Source: Desulfitobacterium chlororespirans DSM 11544
Lineage (GTDB): Bacteria > Bacillota > Desulfitobacteriia > Desulfitobacteriales > Desulfitobacteriaceae
DNA length: 64,000 bases
Assembly: GCF_900143285.1 (NCBI RefSeq)
Contig: NZ_FRDN01000005.1
Coordinates: 405,362-469,361 of the forward strand
Reading direction: 5' to 3'
Below, in pieces: positions 1-9,212 of this stretch (positions within the stretch are counted from its first letter, which is position 1; each line of letters begins with the position of its first letter). Below the pieces are notes generated by a model, which made no database searches, had not been told where the DNA came from, and saw only the letters and a program-made list of their open reading frames with translations. A program made the position numbers and the translations under genes.

Positions 1-2
1 TG

Positions 3-992
3 TTCCCCATAGACGAACCCATGACCTTGGTTAGAAGCTCCGCATCAAGAATTCCTCAATGGGCTTTAAGAGGTGTAAAAGAGGTACTTTATGCCCCCTT
101 TGCCCCAACCCTTAACTATACTGCAGATTCCGAAGCCGGTTTAGTCATTGACTATATTCGTAAAAGAAATCCAAAGAGAATTGGCTGGATTGGCAAAGCC
201 TCCATAACTGCTGGTTTAATGGAAAAAGTCGTCACTGCTTTCCCGAATGTTGAGTTTGTAGATATTACTAACGATTTCGACATGATTAAAGCTTTGAAAA
301 GCGATGAAGAAATGGAATACGTCCGTGAAACAGCTCGTATTCATGATCTGCTCTGGGCAGCTCTTCCGGCCATTGTTAAACCGAATATGAAAGAATACCA
401 AATCCGCGCTGAAGTTGCGCAACTTGCGGCTGATTTAGGCAGTGAGGAACACTTGCTCTTTATAGGAACTGCAGCACCAGGTAAACCTTGCGGAATGTCC
501 ACCTTCCAATATGCAAACCGTACCGTTAAAGAAGGGGACTATGGTATACTTTTAATCGAAGTAAACGGTCCAGGCGGATACTATTGTGAATCAGCTAGAA
601 ACTTCTGCTTCGGTGAACCATTCAAAGAACTTCAAGCTGCTTGGGATGTTGCTGCGGAAGCTCAACAATTGACTGCTGACCTGTTAACACCGGGCAGAAA
701 TGCCAACGAAGTCGTTGCGAAATACAATGCATTTGTATCTGAAAGAGGCTATTGCCAAGAAGGACGTCTCTATGGACACTCCCAAGGTTATGATCTTATC
801 GAACGTCCTGCGTTTATGATTGATCATAAATACGGGAAAGAAGATATGGAGATCAGACCAGGAATGAACATTTCTTTGCATCCCTACTTCATCGATGATG
901 TTCGGGCAGTTTACATCAACGATAACTACTATGTTACTGAAACGGGTGCGAAAAAGATTCACAAAACGGCACCCAAGATTATCGTCCTCTAA
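3..992 (+). CDS. M24 (creatinase / Xaa-Pro peptidase fold) family protein, 5' end outside window
   Basis: The frame is open from the first bases of the window, so the gene starts upstream and only the C-terminal 330 or so residues are seen. The order matches the M24 metallopeptidase-like family: a short linker from the N-terminal creatinase domain, then the pita-bread domain with segments such as HLLFIGTAAPGKPCGMSTFQ, GHSQGYDLIERP and GMNISLHP. The canonical metal ligands are not all obvious: the first-aspartate region reads LLIEVNGPGG instead of a DxG-type motif. It could therefore be a non-peptidase homologue of the family, several of which act on small molecules. It lies tail-to-tail with the Crp/Fnr gene, separated by a palindrome. 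Family assignment is firm, substrate unknown. Confidence 0.8.
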   Translation, partial: FPIDEPMTLVRSSASRIPQWALRGVKEVLYAPFAPTLNYTADSEAGLVIDYIRKRNPKRIGWIGKASITAGLMEKVVTAFPNVEFVDITNDFDMIKALKSDEEMEYVRETARIHDLLWAALPAIVKPNMKEYQIRAEVAQLAADLGSEEHLLFIGTAAPGKPCGMSTFQYANRTVKEGDYGILLIEVNGPGGYYCESARNFCFGEPFKELQAAWDVAAEAQQLTADLLTPGRNANEVVAKYNAFVSERGYCQEGRLYGHSQGYDLIERPAFMIDHKYGKEDMEIRPGMNISLHPYFIDDVRAVYINDNYYVTETGAKKIHKTAPKIIVL

Positions 993-1116
993 GATAGAAG
1001 GGCACTCTTTTAAACGCTCTACTGTAGAGAGCTTCTCAATCACTTGTGGAGCTCTTCTCTTGTTTTGTTCCATGCTGAAAAATTAAGTCACAATAAATTT
1101 GACTCAAACAATAAAA

Positions 1117-1157
1117 GACTACCTAGTGTATGATGATTTATCATTAAGCAGGTAGTC
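1117..1157. terminator. Bidirectional terminator-like palindrome
   Basis: GACTACCT at 1117-1124 pairs with AGGTAGTC at 1150-1157, with further pairing possible inside the loop. It sits between two convergent genes. Adenines precede the left arm and there is no strong T run on the plus strand, so it would serve the minus-strand gene at least as well. Confidence 0.55.
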
Positions 1158-1189
1158 CTGTTATTACTGATTTAGTTGTTGATGGCTTT

Positions 1190-1852
1190 TCAATGGCTCC
1201 GCATACCTTGCTCCCGGATTTTTTCAAGCTTTTCTCGATTGACAATTTTAATGTAGCCACGCCCTCTTTCGATGATGCCGGCATTGGTAAATTCACTTAA
1301 GAATTCTGTGATTTTCGGTCGGGTGGTTCCGAGGAATCGAGCCATAGTGTCGTGAGTAATAATCAGCCGATCACTGTGTTCTTCATGGGTATAAATACCG
1401 TACTCTTCGATGGCTAAAAGCATGCGGGCCAAACGCTGAGGGATCGTTGTTACGACACCCTCTAATTGCATCAAAATTGTTCTCATTTTCTTGGCCATGA
1501 TATGAAGGGTAAGATCCATCAATTGAGGATTCTGAAAGAGAATCTTACGTGCTTTATCCTGAGTGATAATCGAAAGGGTTACATCAGTAATAGCCACCGC
1601 ACTGCAGATACTCCTCCCGTCGTCGACGACAGATGTCTCGGCAGTGATACTCGGGGCACTGAGAATGTTTAGCTGCTTCTCTGTTCCATCAAGCATAAAG
1701 AGGCAGTTTTTTATTTGACCTTTTTTTAAACAAATTAAGCCTGTATTGAGTTCGTCTTGATAATATATAATTTCACCTGCTTTGAAATTCTGAAGCGTTC
1801 CAAGGGAAAATAACATTTCCCATGTTCCTTCATCCAATTGATATCTTGACAT
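1190..1852 (-). CDS. Crp/Fnr family transcriptional regulator
   Basis: A 220-residue protein with an N-terminal cyclic-nucleotide-type beta-barrel sensor domain (about residues 10-120), a dimerisation helix, and a C-terminal winged helix-turn-helix (TMARFLGTTRPKITEFLSEF, about residues 170-190). There is no N-terminal cysteine cluster like that of Fnr, so it is not an oxygen-sensing [4Fe-4S] Fnr. Length and layout match the CprK-like regulators that Desulfitobacterium carries in many copies, which sense aromatic ligands, but the ligand cannot be read from sequence. The start is placed at the ATG preceded by GGGGAG; an in-frame ATG 48 bases further upstream has no such site. Its target is not evident. 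Confidence 0.85.
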   Translation of the reverse strand: MSRYQLDEGTWEMLFSLGTLQNFKAGEIIYYQDELNTGLICLKKGQIKNCLFMLDGTEKQLNILSAPSITAETSVVDDGRSICSAVAITDVTLSIITQDKARKILFQNPQLMDLTLHIMAKKMRTILMQLEGVVTTIPQRLARMLLAIEEYGIYTHEEHSDRLIITHDTMARFLGTTRPKITEFLSEFTNAGIIERGRGYIKIVNREKLEKIREQGMRSH

Positions 1853-2012
1853 AGTTTTTTCTCCCCTTCCATTGTTCAGGAATAAACATGGAAAATTCAT
1901 GGAGTATTGCTTTGATTATAACAAAAGATATGGGATTAGGACAGTTGAAAAGGCACTATGCACTAGTCGGTAGGACATTCGGGTAAGCAGTTTTGCGAGG
2001 GATAATATGTTC

Positions 2013-2186
2013 TGTGGATAGTTAACTCTGTGGACAATGTGGATAACTCTGTGACTAACTGATATTGGCGGGCTGAGAGGTGTTGGATTTGTGAGCAAGT
2101 ATTGCAACTAATTACCCACAGGTCCTGTGGATAATGTGGATAAGTTAGGAACAAGGGGGTTTTTGAGGGGATGGATATGGGGATAA
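2013..2186. promoter_or_regulatory. Cluster of DnaA boxes
   Basis: Within 174 bases there are three perfect DnaA boxes (TGTGGATAA at 2038-2046, 2126-2134 and 2135-2143). Close variants are TGTGGATAG at 2013-2021, TGTGGACAA at 2029-2037, TGTGACTAA at 2050-2058, TTACCCACA on the opposite strand at 2112-2120, and TGGGGATAA at 2178-2186. No convincing gene overlaps them. No dnaA, dnaN or other origin gene is adjacent, so this is more likely a DnaA-titrating or DnaA-regulated site than the chromosomal origin, although an origin cannot be excluded from this window. Confidence 0.75.
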
Positions 2187-2307
2187 CTTTAAAAATAGAA
2201 AAGTTCACAAAGTACTTTTCTTTTACCCTTTGTTCGAGATAAAATAGAAACATGTTTTTATAGAGTTTCATATACCATGGGGGGGAGCTCTTTTAGACGA
2301 TTGGAAG

Positions 2308-2472
2308 CTAGTGCCCTGTCAACCCTAAATCTCACCTATCCTGGCGGCCAATTTACAGCAATACTGCGTTGTCGTCAATCGCCATACGCTCGGTATGCCT
2401 CAATCCTCCGCCTTGTCTTGCTATAAATTGGCTCGCCATTATAGTGTAATTTTAAGGTTGACAGGGCACTAG
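2308..2472. repeat. Palindromic MITE-like element with 17-bp perfect terminal inverted repeats
   Basis: The element begins CTAGTGCCCTGTCAACC (2308-2324) and ends with its exact reverse complement (2456-2472). A second inner pair (GGCG..GCCAATTTA and TAAATTGGC..CGCC) extends the symmetry, so one strand of the 165 bases could fold into a long branched hairpin. It contains no open reading frame. It lies directly in front of the lysO-type gene, so its terminal hairpin may affect that gene's transcription. A non-autonomous transposon or REP-like repeat is the simplest reading; other copies should exist in the genome. Confidence 0.7.
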
Positions 2473-2504
2473 TTTATTTTATTAATTAAGAACGGAGAAC
2501 GAAC

Positions 2505-3431
2505 ATGTGGGTTTTATTTGTCTGCCTCATAGCAGGAGCTTTTGTAGGATGGTTTCGTTTATTGCCTAAGGCTGTCTTGAATCAAGCGGGTCAGGGGATG
2601 ATGATCGGGGTATTGATTCTCTTGTTGACCATGGGTTTACGTATTGGGGTTGATCAGGACACTCTTTCCCAGCTGGGGAACTTTGGGTTGCAGGCTTTTC
2701 TATTTGCCGTTGCGGCAATTATAGGCAGTGTAGGGGCTGTTCTGCTTTTAGAAAGAGCTTTTATCGGGAAAGCGGGCATGGTTCCACAGCAGGATAAGCT
2801 GGAAGTCGATAGTACCGAGACGGCTCATCCCTATCGTATGACGTTTACAATTATTGGGGCGTTTATCGCAGGAGTTTTCGGCGGGATGATTTTTTTCCCT
2901 CAGGTATGGACGGTATATTTACCGACCATTACGACGTTAGCCCTTGATTTTACTTTGGTTATGGTAGGCATTGATTTAGGCTTGAATCGCGATATCTGGA
3001 GGCATATGCTCAAAGTCGGTTGGCAGGTGTTTTTAGCACCTGCGGGTGTGGTGCTCGGCAGTATTGGAGCGGCTATGCTGGTGGGTTTGTGCTTTGGGTG
3101 GAATCTTCGCGAAGGGGGAGCAGTTGGTGCCGGGTTTGGGTGGTACAGCTTATCTGGGGTTTTGATCTCTGACCTTCATTCGGTCTCCTTGGGTACTATC
3201 GCTTTTTTGAGCAATATATTCAGAGAGGTTTTAGCCATAATATTTGCCCCTTTTTTAGCCAGGAGAGTGGGACCGTTGGCTCTTGTTGCTCCCAGTGGGG
3301 CAACAGCTATGGACTCCACTCTTCCTCTCTTGGTGGCGGTGGGACCGAAAGGTGTCAGTATAGTGGCTATAATAAGCGGTCTTTCTTTATCACTTTTAGT
3401 TCCTGTTTTGGTGCCTTTGGTTTTGGGCTAA
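2505..3431 (+). CDS. lysO: LysO-family (DUF340) inner-membrane transporter, putative lysine exporter
   Basis: A 308-residue, very hydrophobic protein with about eight membrane segments and a glycine-rich repeat between two DUF340-like halves (N-terminal half to about residue 90, a short hydrophilic linker with acidic residues, then a second half from about residue 110). The C-terminal half has the conserved GAGFGWYSLSGVLISDLHS stretch typical of LysO (YbjE). Known LysO proteins export L-lysine and its toxic analogues. The start ATG follows GGAG at a normal distance. The gene stands alone between the palindromic repeat and the folate gene. Family is clear; substrate is inferred from the family. 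Confidence 0.85.
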   Translation: MWVLFVCLIAGAFVGWFRLLPKAVLNQAGQGMMIGVLILLLTMGLRIGVDQDTLSQLGNFGLQAFLFAVAAIIGSVGAVLLLERAFIGKAGMVPQQDKLEVDSTETAHPYRMTFTIIGAFIAGVFGGMIFFPQVWTVYLPTITTLALDFTLVMVGIDLGLNRDIWRHMLKVGWQVFLAPAGVVLGSIGAAMLVGLCFGWNLREGGAVGAGFGWYSLSGVLISDLHSVSLGTIAFLSNIFREVLAIIFAPFLARRVGPLALVAPSGATAMDSTLPLLVAVGPKGVSIVAIISGLSLSLLVPVLVPLVLG

Positions 3432-3592
3432 CCTTAATTAGCAAGCATAGTGAGCAGTTAAAGTATTTTTATCGAAGTTTGGAGAAGGAATATTTTAATC
3501 TTTGACGAATCCATTAGTAGGATTGACTGAATTTTCGCTAAAATGGAAGAGCTGCTTTTGTTTTAATAGGGGATATGAAGGAGGATGGAAAG

Positions 3593-4177
3593 GTGTCTGA
3601 GGAGAAGCGGTTATTGCGGGAACATGTACTGTCCCTGCGATCAGCGTTGACACCGGAAGAACGGGCTGCTAAAAGCCAAAGGATTCGGGCTATCGTGACT
3701 CAGACCCGTGAGTTTCAAGAAGCAGGTACGATCATGCTGTTTATGAATTTCCGTGATGAGGTAGAGACGACTGAGCTGGCCCAGAAGGTCCTGGACTTGG
3801 GGAAGCGGTTGGTATTGCCGCGATGTGCCCCTAAAGGGGTGCTTATACCGGCACTTATCGGAGATTTGGAAAAAGATATTGAGTCGGGAATGTGGGGGAT
3901 CCGTGAGCCCAAAAAGCAGGAGCTCACTGAGGTTGATCCTTTGGAGATCGACGGTATCTTTGTTCCTGGGGCCGCCTTTGATGGGCAGGGAAATCGCCTT
4001 GGCTATGGCGGCGGATATTATGATCGATTTTTCGAAAGGGTGAGAGAAGGAACGCCTAAGATTGCTCTCGCTTTTCACTGCCAAATTGTAGACAGAATCC
4101 CCGTTGAAGTTTACGATAAGAAGGTAGATATGTTGATCACTGAACAGGGTGCCATGCGTTTCCAAGAAACGCTTTGA
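3593..4177 (+). CDS. 5-formyltetrahydrofolate cyclo-ligase
   Basis: Converts 5-formyl-tetrahydrofolate to 5,10-methenyl-tetrahydrofolate using ATP, returning a storage folate to the one-carbon pool. The signature GNRLGYGGGYYDRFF near residue 145 is the ATP/phosphate loop of the family, and the length (194 residues) is normal. The start is set at GTG 3593, which has AAGGAGG eight bases upstream; an in-frame ATG at 3575 lies on top of that site and is unlikely. It sits 28 bases before the formate dehydrogenase genes on the same strand and is probably cotranscribed, which fits since both serve one-carbon metabolism. Confidence 0.92.
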   Translation: MSEEKRLLREHVLSLRSALTPEERAAKSQRIRAIVTQTREFQEAGTIMLFMNFRDEVETTELAQKVLDLGKRLVLPRCAPKGVLIPALIGDLEKDIESGMWGIREPKKQELTEVDPLEIDGIFVPGAAFDGQGNRLGYGGGYYDRFFERVREGTPKIALAFHCQIVDRIPVEVYDKKVDMLITEQGAMRFQETL

Positions 4178-4205
4178 ATTTAGTGCAAAAGGGAGGAGAA
4201 CTATT

Positions 4206-4688
4206 TTGTGTGAGGAGTGTAAGGAGTTAGTTGATCCTAAAGAGGAGCAATTGGATCAGATATTAGCTCATTATAAGCGGGAGAAAGGGGCGCTTATTCC
4301 TGTTTTGCAGGAGGCGCAAGGACTTTATGGGTATTTGCCTGAACATGTGATAAAGCACATCAGCAGGGGACTGGGCATACCTTCGGCTAAGGTTTATGGA
4401 GTCGTTACATTTTATGCTCAATTCCGCCTTACCCCTATGGGGCGCAATGTGATTAGTGTCTGCTTAGGTACTGCCTGCCATGTTCGAGGAGGCGCTAAAG
4501 TTCTGGAAGCTATAGAGAAGGATACAAAGATTAAAGATGGGCAGACCACGGAAGACGGGCGCTTTACTTTAGAGATTGTCAACTGTATTGGGGCCTGTGG
4601 ATTAGCTCCCGTTATGTCCATTAATGGGAATGTCCACGGAAGATTGAATGCAGATCAAATCCCAGGAATCCTGGCAGAGTATAAGTAG
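4206..4688 (+). CDS. NuoE-like [2Fe-2S] subunit of NAD-linked formate dehydrogenase
   Basis: A 160-residue thioredoxin-fold protein of the NuoE / 24-kDa complex I family. The four cluster cysteines are visible: Cys-x4-Cys in CLGTACHVRGG and Cys-x3-Cys in CIGACGLAP. The segment LYGYLPEHV and YGVVTFYAQF are typical of the family. A TTG start at 4206 is chosen because GGGAGG lies eight to nine bases upstream; the longer frame from 4149 overlaps the previous gene. With the next two genes it forms a soluble NAD-dependent formate dehydrogenase in which this subunit carries electrons next to the flavin site. Confidence 0.9.
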   Translation: MCEECKELVDPKEEQLDQILAHYKREKGALIPVLQEAQGLYGYLPEHVIKHISRGLGIPSAKVYGVVTFYAQFRLTPMGRNVISVCLGTACHVRGGAKVLEAIEKDTKIKDGQTTEDGRFTLEIVNCIGACGLAPVMSINGNVHGRLNADQIPGILAEYK

Positions 4689-4699
4689 GGGGAATAGGG

Positions 4700-6493
4700 A
4701 TGAACACAGAAGCTAAAAAACAGGTTTTTATCTGTGCAGGTACAGGCTGTATCTCTTCAGGAGCTAATACAATTATAGACTTAATGAACGTGGAGATAGA
4801 ACGTCGAGGGTTAGCAAAAGATGTGGAGCTCATTGCCACGGGTTGCCGTGGTTTTTGTGAGCAAGGGCCGACTTTAGTTATTGAACCTGCGCAAAGATTC
4901 TACCGGAGAATTCAGCCGGAAGATATTCCGGAACTGGTAGAGAAGGAATTAGCTCAAGGGGAAAAAGTGGAGCGCCTGTTCTATGTGGATCCTCAGTCGG
5001 GGGAACCTGCTTTAAGTTATGAGGACATCAGCTTTTTTGCTAAGCAAACTCGTATTGCTCTTAAAAATTGTGGATTTATCGATCCCACCAAAATTGATGA
5101 CTATCTGGCTCACAAAGGTTATGAAGGCTTAAAAAAAGCCCTTACTATGGACCCGGAGGCCATTGTCGAAGAGGTCAAGGAATCCGGCTTGCGTGGCCGG
5201 GGAGGGGCCGGTTTCTCAACTGGTCTGAAATGGAGCTTATGCAGGGCTACTCCATCGGACAAAAAATATGTGATTTGTAACGCTGACGAAGGGGATCCAG
5301 GTGCGTTTATGGATCGCGGCCTTCTTGAGGGAGATCCTCACGCGATCATTGAAGGTATGCTGATCGGTGCTTACGCCATTGGTGCTGACGAGGGCTATGT
5401 TTACTGCCGTGCAGAGTACCCTCTGGCGATCAAGAACCTGCAAATTGCCATCAAACAGGCTGAAGAAGCTGGATTCTTAGGAAAAGACATCTTGGGCTCC
5501 GGGTTTAACTTTCATTTGAAAATCAACGCCGGAGCCGGAGCCTTTGTCTGCGGTGAGGAAACCGCTTTGATGGCATCTATTGAGGGCAAACGCGGTATGC
5601 CTCGTGTGCGGCCTCCTTTCCCGGCCCAAAGCGGATTATGGGGTAAGCCCACCAACATCAATAATGTTGAGACTTGGTCCAATATTCCTCATATCTTGAG
5701 AAATGGAGCCCAATGGTATGCCCAGTACGGAACGGAAAAGAGCAAGGGTACCAAAATTTTTGCGCTAACAGGTAAGGTTAATAACACAGGATTGGTTGAA
5801 GTCCCCATGGGAATGCCCTTAAGGGATATTATCTTCGATATCGGCGGCGGCATTAAAGATGGTGGAAAGTTCAAGGCAGTCCAGATCGGCGGTCCCTCAG
5901 GGGGATGCCTGCCGGAAGATATGCTGGATCTCCCAGTGGATTATGACACCCTAACTAAAGCCGGTGCTATGGTTGGTTCCGGTGGTCTGGTTATTATGGA
6001 CGAAACCACTTGTATGGTGGATATTGCCCGCTTTTTCCTGAACTTTTCCCAGAGTGAGTCCTGCGGAAAATGTACCCCCTGCCGTGAAGGGAATAAACGG
6101 ATGTGGGAGATTCTCGATCGCATCACCCGTGGTGAAGGCCGGGAGGATGATATTGAAAAACTGGAAACATTGGCCTACACAGTTAAAGAAACGTCACTGT
6201 GCGGCTTAGGTCAGAATGCGCCCAACCCTATCCTGGCTACTTTAAAGTATTTCCGGGAAGAATTTGAAGAGCATATCCACGCCAAAAAATGCCGGGCCGG
6301 AGTCTGCAGCGAGCTTCTGACCTACTCGATCGATGCAGAAAAATGTAAAAAATGCGGACTATGTGCCAGAAATTGCCCGGCTAACTGTATCAGCGGCAAT
6401 AAGAATACCCCCTATGTTATCGATGGGGAAAGATGTATCCGCTGCGGAAGTTGTATGGATTCCTGCAAGTTTGGCGCGGTTATCCGGGCCTAG
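4700..6493 (+). CDS. NuoF-like FMN/NADH-binding subunit of formate dehydrogenase
   Basis: A 597-residue flavoprotein. Domains in order: N-terminal thioredoxin-like [2Fe-2S] domain (about 1-90), the NADH/FMN domain with GLRGRGGAGFSTGLKW (about 155-170) and GEETALMASIEGKRG (about 290), SLBB domain, the [4Fe-4S] motif CGKCTPCREG with a distant Cys (CGLGQ), and a C-terminal two-cluster ferredoxin (CKKCGLCARNCPANC and CIRCGSCMDSC). This is the arrangement in HydB/HymB of bifurcating hydrogenases and in NAD-dependent formate dehydrogenases. It passes electrons between formate oxidation and NAD. It starts 11 bases after the NuoE-like gene. Confidence 0.92.
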   Translation: MNTEAKKQVFICAGTGCISSGANTIIDLMNVEIERRGLAKDVELIATGCRGFCEQGPTLVIEPAQRFYRRIQPEDIPELVEKELAQGEKVERLFYVDPQSGEPALSYEDISFFAKQTRIALKNCGFIDPTKIDDYLAHKGYEGLKKALTMDPEAIVEEVKESGLRGRGGAGFSTGLKWSLCRATPSDKKYVICNADEGDPGAFMDRGLLEGDPHAIIEGMLIGAYAIGADEGYVYCRAEYPLAIKNLQIAIKQAEEAGFLGKDILGSGFNFHLKINAGAGAFVCGEETALMASIEGKRGMPRVRPPFPAQSGLWGKPTNINNVETWSNIPHILRNGAQWYAQYGTEKSKGTKIFALTGKVNNTGLVEVPMGMPLRDIIFDIGGGIKDGGKFKAVQIGGPSGGCLPEDMLDLPVDYDTLTKAGAMVGSGGLVIMDETTCMVDIARFFLNFSQSESCGKCTPCREGNKRMWEILDRITRGEGREDDIEKLETLAYTVKETSLCGLGQNAPNPILATLKYFREEFEEHIHAKKCRAGVCSELLTYSIDAEKCKKCGLCARNCPANCISGNKNTPYVIDGERCIRCGSCMDSCKFGAVIRA

Positions 6494-6510
6494 AAGAAGG
6501 AGTTGATTGA

Positions 6511-9192
6511 GTGGAATGGCTCAACTTAACCATTGACGAAAAAGAAGTTGTCGTACCCAAAGGAAGCACGGTCTTGGAAGCATGCCGTATGCACGATATT
6601 CCGATTCCAACCCTTTGCCAGGATCCGGAACTCACCAATGCCGGGGCATGCCGCCTTTGTATTGTTGAGATCGCAGGAATGCGCAATCTGCCGCCTTCCT
6701 GCGTTACCCAGGTGACCCAGGGGATGGTTGTGAAGACTCAGACACCAAAGGTGCGCAAGTCCCGCAAGGTGATTCTGGAGCTCTTAGTGGCGAACCACCC
6801 TTTGGATTGCATGACCTGTCAGAAGATGGGAGATTGTGCGCTGGCTCAGTATGCCTATGAATATGGTGTGACTGGCGAAGATTACCGGGGAGAACGGCGT
6901 GAGCTGCCTCTTGATGACAGCAACCCCTTTATTCTCAGAGATCCGAATAAATGTATTCTCTGCGGCAAATGTGTGCGGGCCTGTGAAGAGATTCAGGGGC
7001 GAAGTGTGTTGGATTTCTTTAAGCGGGGGTTTGACTCCCAAGTGGGACCGGCCTTTGATGTTCCTTATAGTGAATCGGAATGCGTTTTCTGCGGTTCCTG
7101 TGTTTCGGTTTGCCCGGTGGGGGCCTTGGTGGAGAAAAAGATGGTCGGCCAGGCGCGGGCCTGGAATATTGAGAAAGTACAGACCACCTGCCCTTTCTGC
7201 GGCACAGGCTGTAATTTTGATTTAAATGTCAGCAATGGCAAAGTGATCGGGGTAACCTCCAATCCGGAGGCACCGGTGAATGGTAAAGCCCTTTGTGTCA
7301 AGGGCCGTTTTGGTATGGACTTGATCCACAGCCCCCAGCGTCTGACCACCCCTTTGATTAAAAAGGATGGGGAATTCGTCCCGGCAGGCTGGGATGAAGC
7401 CCTTGATTTAATAGCCGCAAAGTTCTCCCAGATCAAAGAGGACTATGGGCCAGATTCTTTTGCAGCACTGAGTTCGGCCCGCTGTACTAATGAAGAAAAT
7501 TACCTGATGCAAAAATTTATGCGCGCAGTGATCGGAACCAATAATGTTGATCACTGCGCCCGTACCTGACACGCTCCCACTGTGGCAGGTCTTGCCACTT
7601 CATTTGGTTCAGGAGCGATGACTAATTCTATCAATGAAATCCCTAATGCTGAAGTCATGTTTGTGATTGGTTCCAATACGACAGAAGCCCATCCGATTAT
7701 CGGCACCAAGATGAAGCAGGCTCTGGCTCGGGGCGCCAAGCTTATTGTTGCTGATCCACGGGAGATCGAGCTGGCCAGGGATGCTCATATCTGGATGAGA
7801 TTGAAACCAGGTACGGATATTGCCCTGATCAACGGGATCATGAACATCATTGTTGAGAATGGCTGGGAGGATCGTGCTTTTATTGAGGAACGAACCGAAG
7901 GCTATCAAGAACTCCGGGAAAATCTCAAGAAATTCCCGCCGGAAGAAGTCAGCAAAATTACTGGAGTTCCCGTGGAGCTGATGGCAGAAGCTGCCCGTCT
8001 CTACACCAGTGTGGAGCGAGCTCAGATTTTCTACACTCTGGGAATCACGGAACATGTTTGTGGTACGGATAATGTTATGTCCCTGGCCAATCTGGCCATG
8101 CTGACCGGAAATATCGGCAAAGAAAGCTCCGGGGTCAACCCGCTGCGAGGGCAGAACAATGTACAGGGAGCCTGCGACATGGGAGCTCTGCCCAATGTTT
8201 ACCCCGGCTATCAGAGTGTTACCAACTCAGAAGCGCGGGCTAAGTTTGAAGAGGCCTGGGGAGTTTCCCTTAATCCCAATCAGGGCTTCATGATTCCGGA
8301 TATGTTTGATTCAGCGGTCAAGAAAGAATTGCGGGCCATGTATATCATGGGAGAAGATCCTGTGCTGACCGATGCCGACGCCAATCATGTGCGCAAAGGC
8401 CTGGGGGCTCTGGATTTCCTGGTTGTTCAGAACATCTTTATGTCTGAGACTGCCGAACTGGCCGATGTCATTTTGCCGGGGGCCAGCTTTGCGGAAAAGG
8501 ACGGCACGTTCACGAATACCGAGCGCCGGGTGCAACGGGTTAATCGGGCGATTAAGCCGATCGCCAATACGAAGGCCGACTGGGAAATCATTTGCGAGCT
8601 TGCCAACCGGATGGGTTACCCGATGACTTACCCATCGCCCGCAGAGATTATGCTGGAAGTTGCCTCGCTGGCACCGCAGTTTGCCGGCATTACCTATGAG
8701 CGTCTGGGCAAAAAAGGTCTGCAATGGCCGGTTCCCCATGCCGAACATCTGGGCACAAAGTTCCTGCATGCAGGGAAATTTACCCGCGGTAAAGGCGTGT
8801 TCATGGTGATTGAGCATCAACTGCCGGATGAGCTGCCTGATGAAGAGTACCCATTCCTGCTGACCACGGGCCGCAAGCTGCAGCATTATAACATCTCCAC
8901 CCGTTTTTCGGCGGCGCTGGATGAGCATGCCCCCGAAGAATTGGCTGAGCTTAATCCTAAGGACGCCCGGCGATTGGGGATTCAGGATGGAGAGAAAATC
9001 AAGGTAGTTTCCCGCCGCGGCGAAGTAGTAACCAAGGTTTGGGTAACCAAACGAGTTCCGCCGGGAGTGCTCTTTATGACCCTGCACTACAGGGAGTCAC
9101 CGACCAATGTCTTAACCAACGGAGCGTATGATAAAGTAACCAAGACCTACGAATATAAGGTCTGTGGTGTGCGTGTGGAAGCTCTGAAGTAA
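6511..9192 (+). CDS. fdhA: Formate dehydrogenase catalytic subunit, selenocysteine-containing
   Basis: An 893-residue molybdopterin (or tungstopterin) oxidoreductase. Domains: N-terminal [2Fe-2S] ferredoxin (cysteines about 34-64), NuoG-type His/Cys cluster (NHPLDCMTCQKMGDC), two [4Fe-4S] clusters (CILCGKCVRAC, CVFCGSCVSVC), then the catalytic module with CPFCGTGCNF binding the proximal cluster. Codon 353 (7567-7569) is TGA in the context DHCART-U-HAPTVAGL, which aligns with the active-site selenocysteine of FdhH-type enzymes; the frame continues open for 541 more codons. Translation starts at GTG 6511 after GAAGGAG. It needs SelB, tRNA-Sec and Moco; the Moco genes lie just downstream. Confidence 0.95.
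7567..7600 (+). promoter_or_regulatory. SECIS element and UGA (Sec) codon in fdhA
   Basis: The TGA at 7567-7569 is followed by a small hairpin: GTGGCA (7582-7587) pairs with TGCCAC (7593-7598), closing the loop GGTCT. The loop matches the SelB-binding GGUCU loop known from the E. coli fdhF SECIS and stands at a similar distance from the UGA. It directs selenocysteine insertion rather than termination. Confidence 0.92.
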
Positions 9193-9212
9193 TTTAAGCA
9201 ATAAAGAAAACT

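Noticed and set aside
2013-2186. Chromosomal origin oriC
   Set aside because: No dnaA, dnaN, rpmH, parB or recF in the surrounding genes; boxes alone do not make the case.
1963-2271. Minus-strand frames over the DnaA-box cluster
   Set aside because: Low-complexity translation created by the repeated boxes, no good start context; the region is better explained as a regulatory site.
8311-9087. A 258-codon open frame antisense to fdhA
   Set aside because: It lies wholly inside a clearly coding gene with normal codon use, has no ribosome site and resembles no family; long shadow frames are common opposite GC-richer genes.
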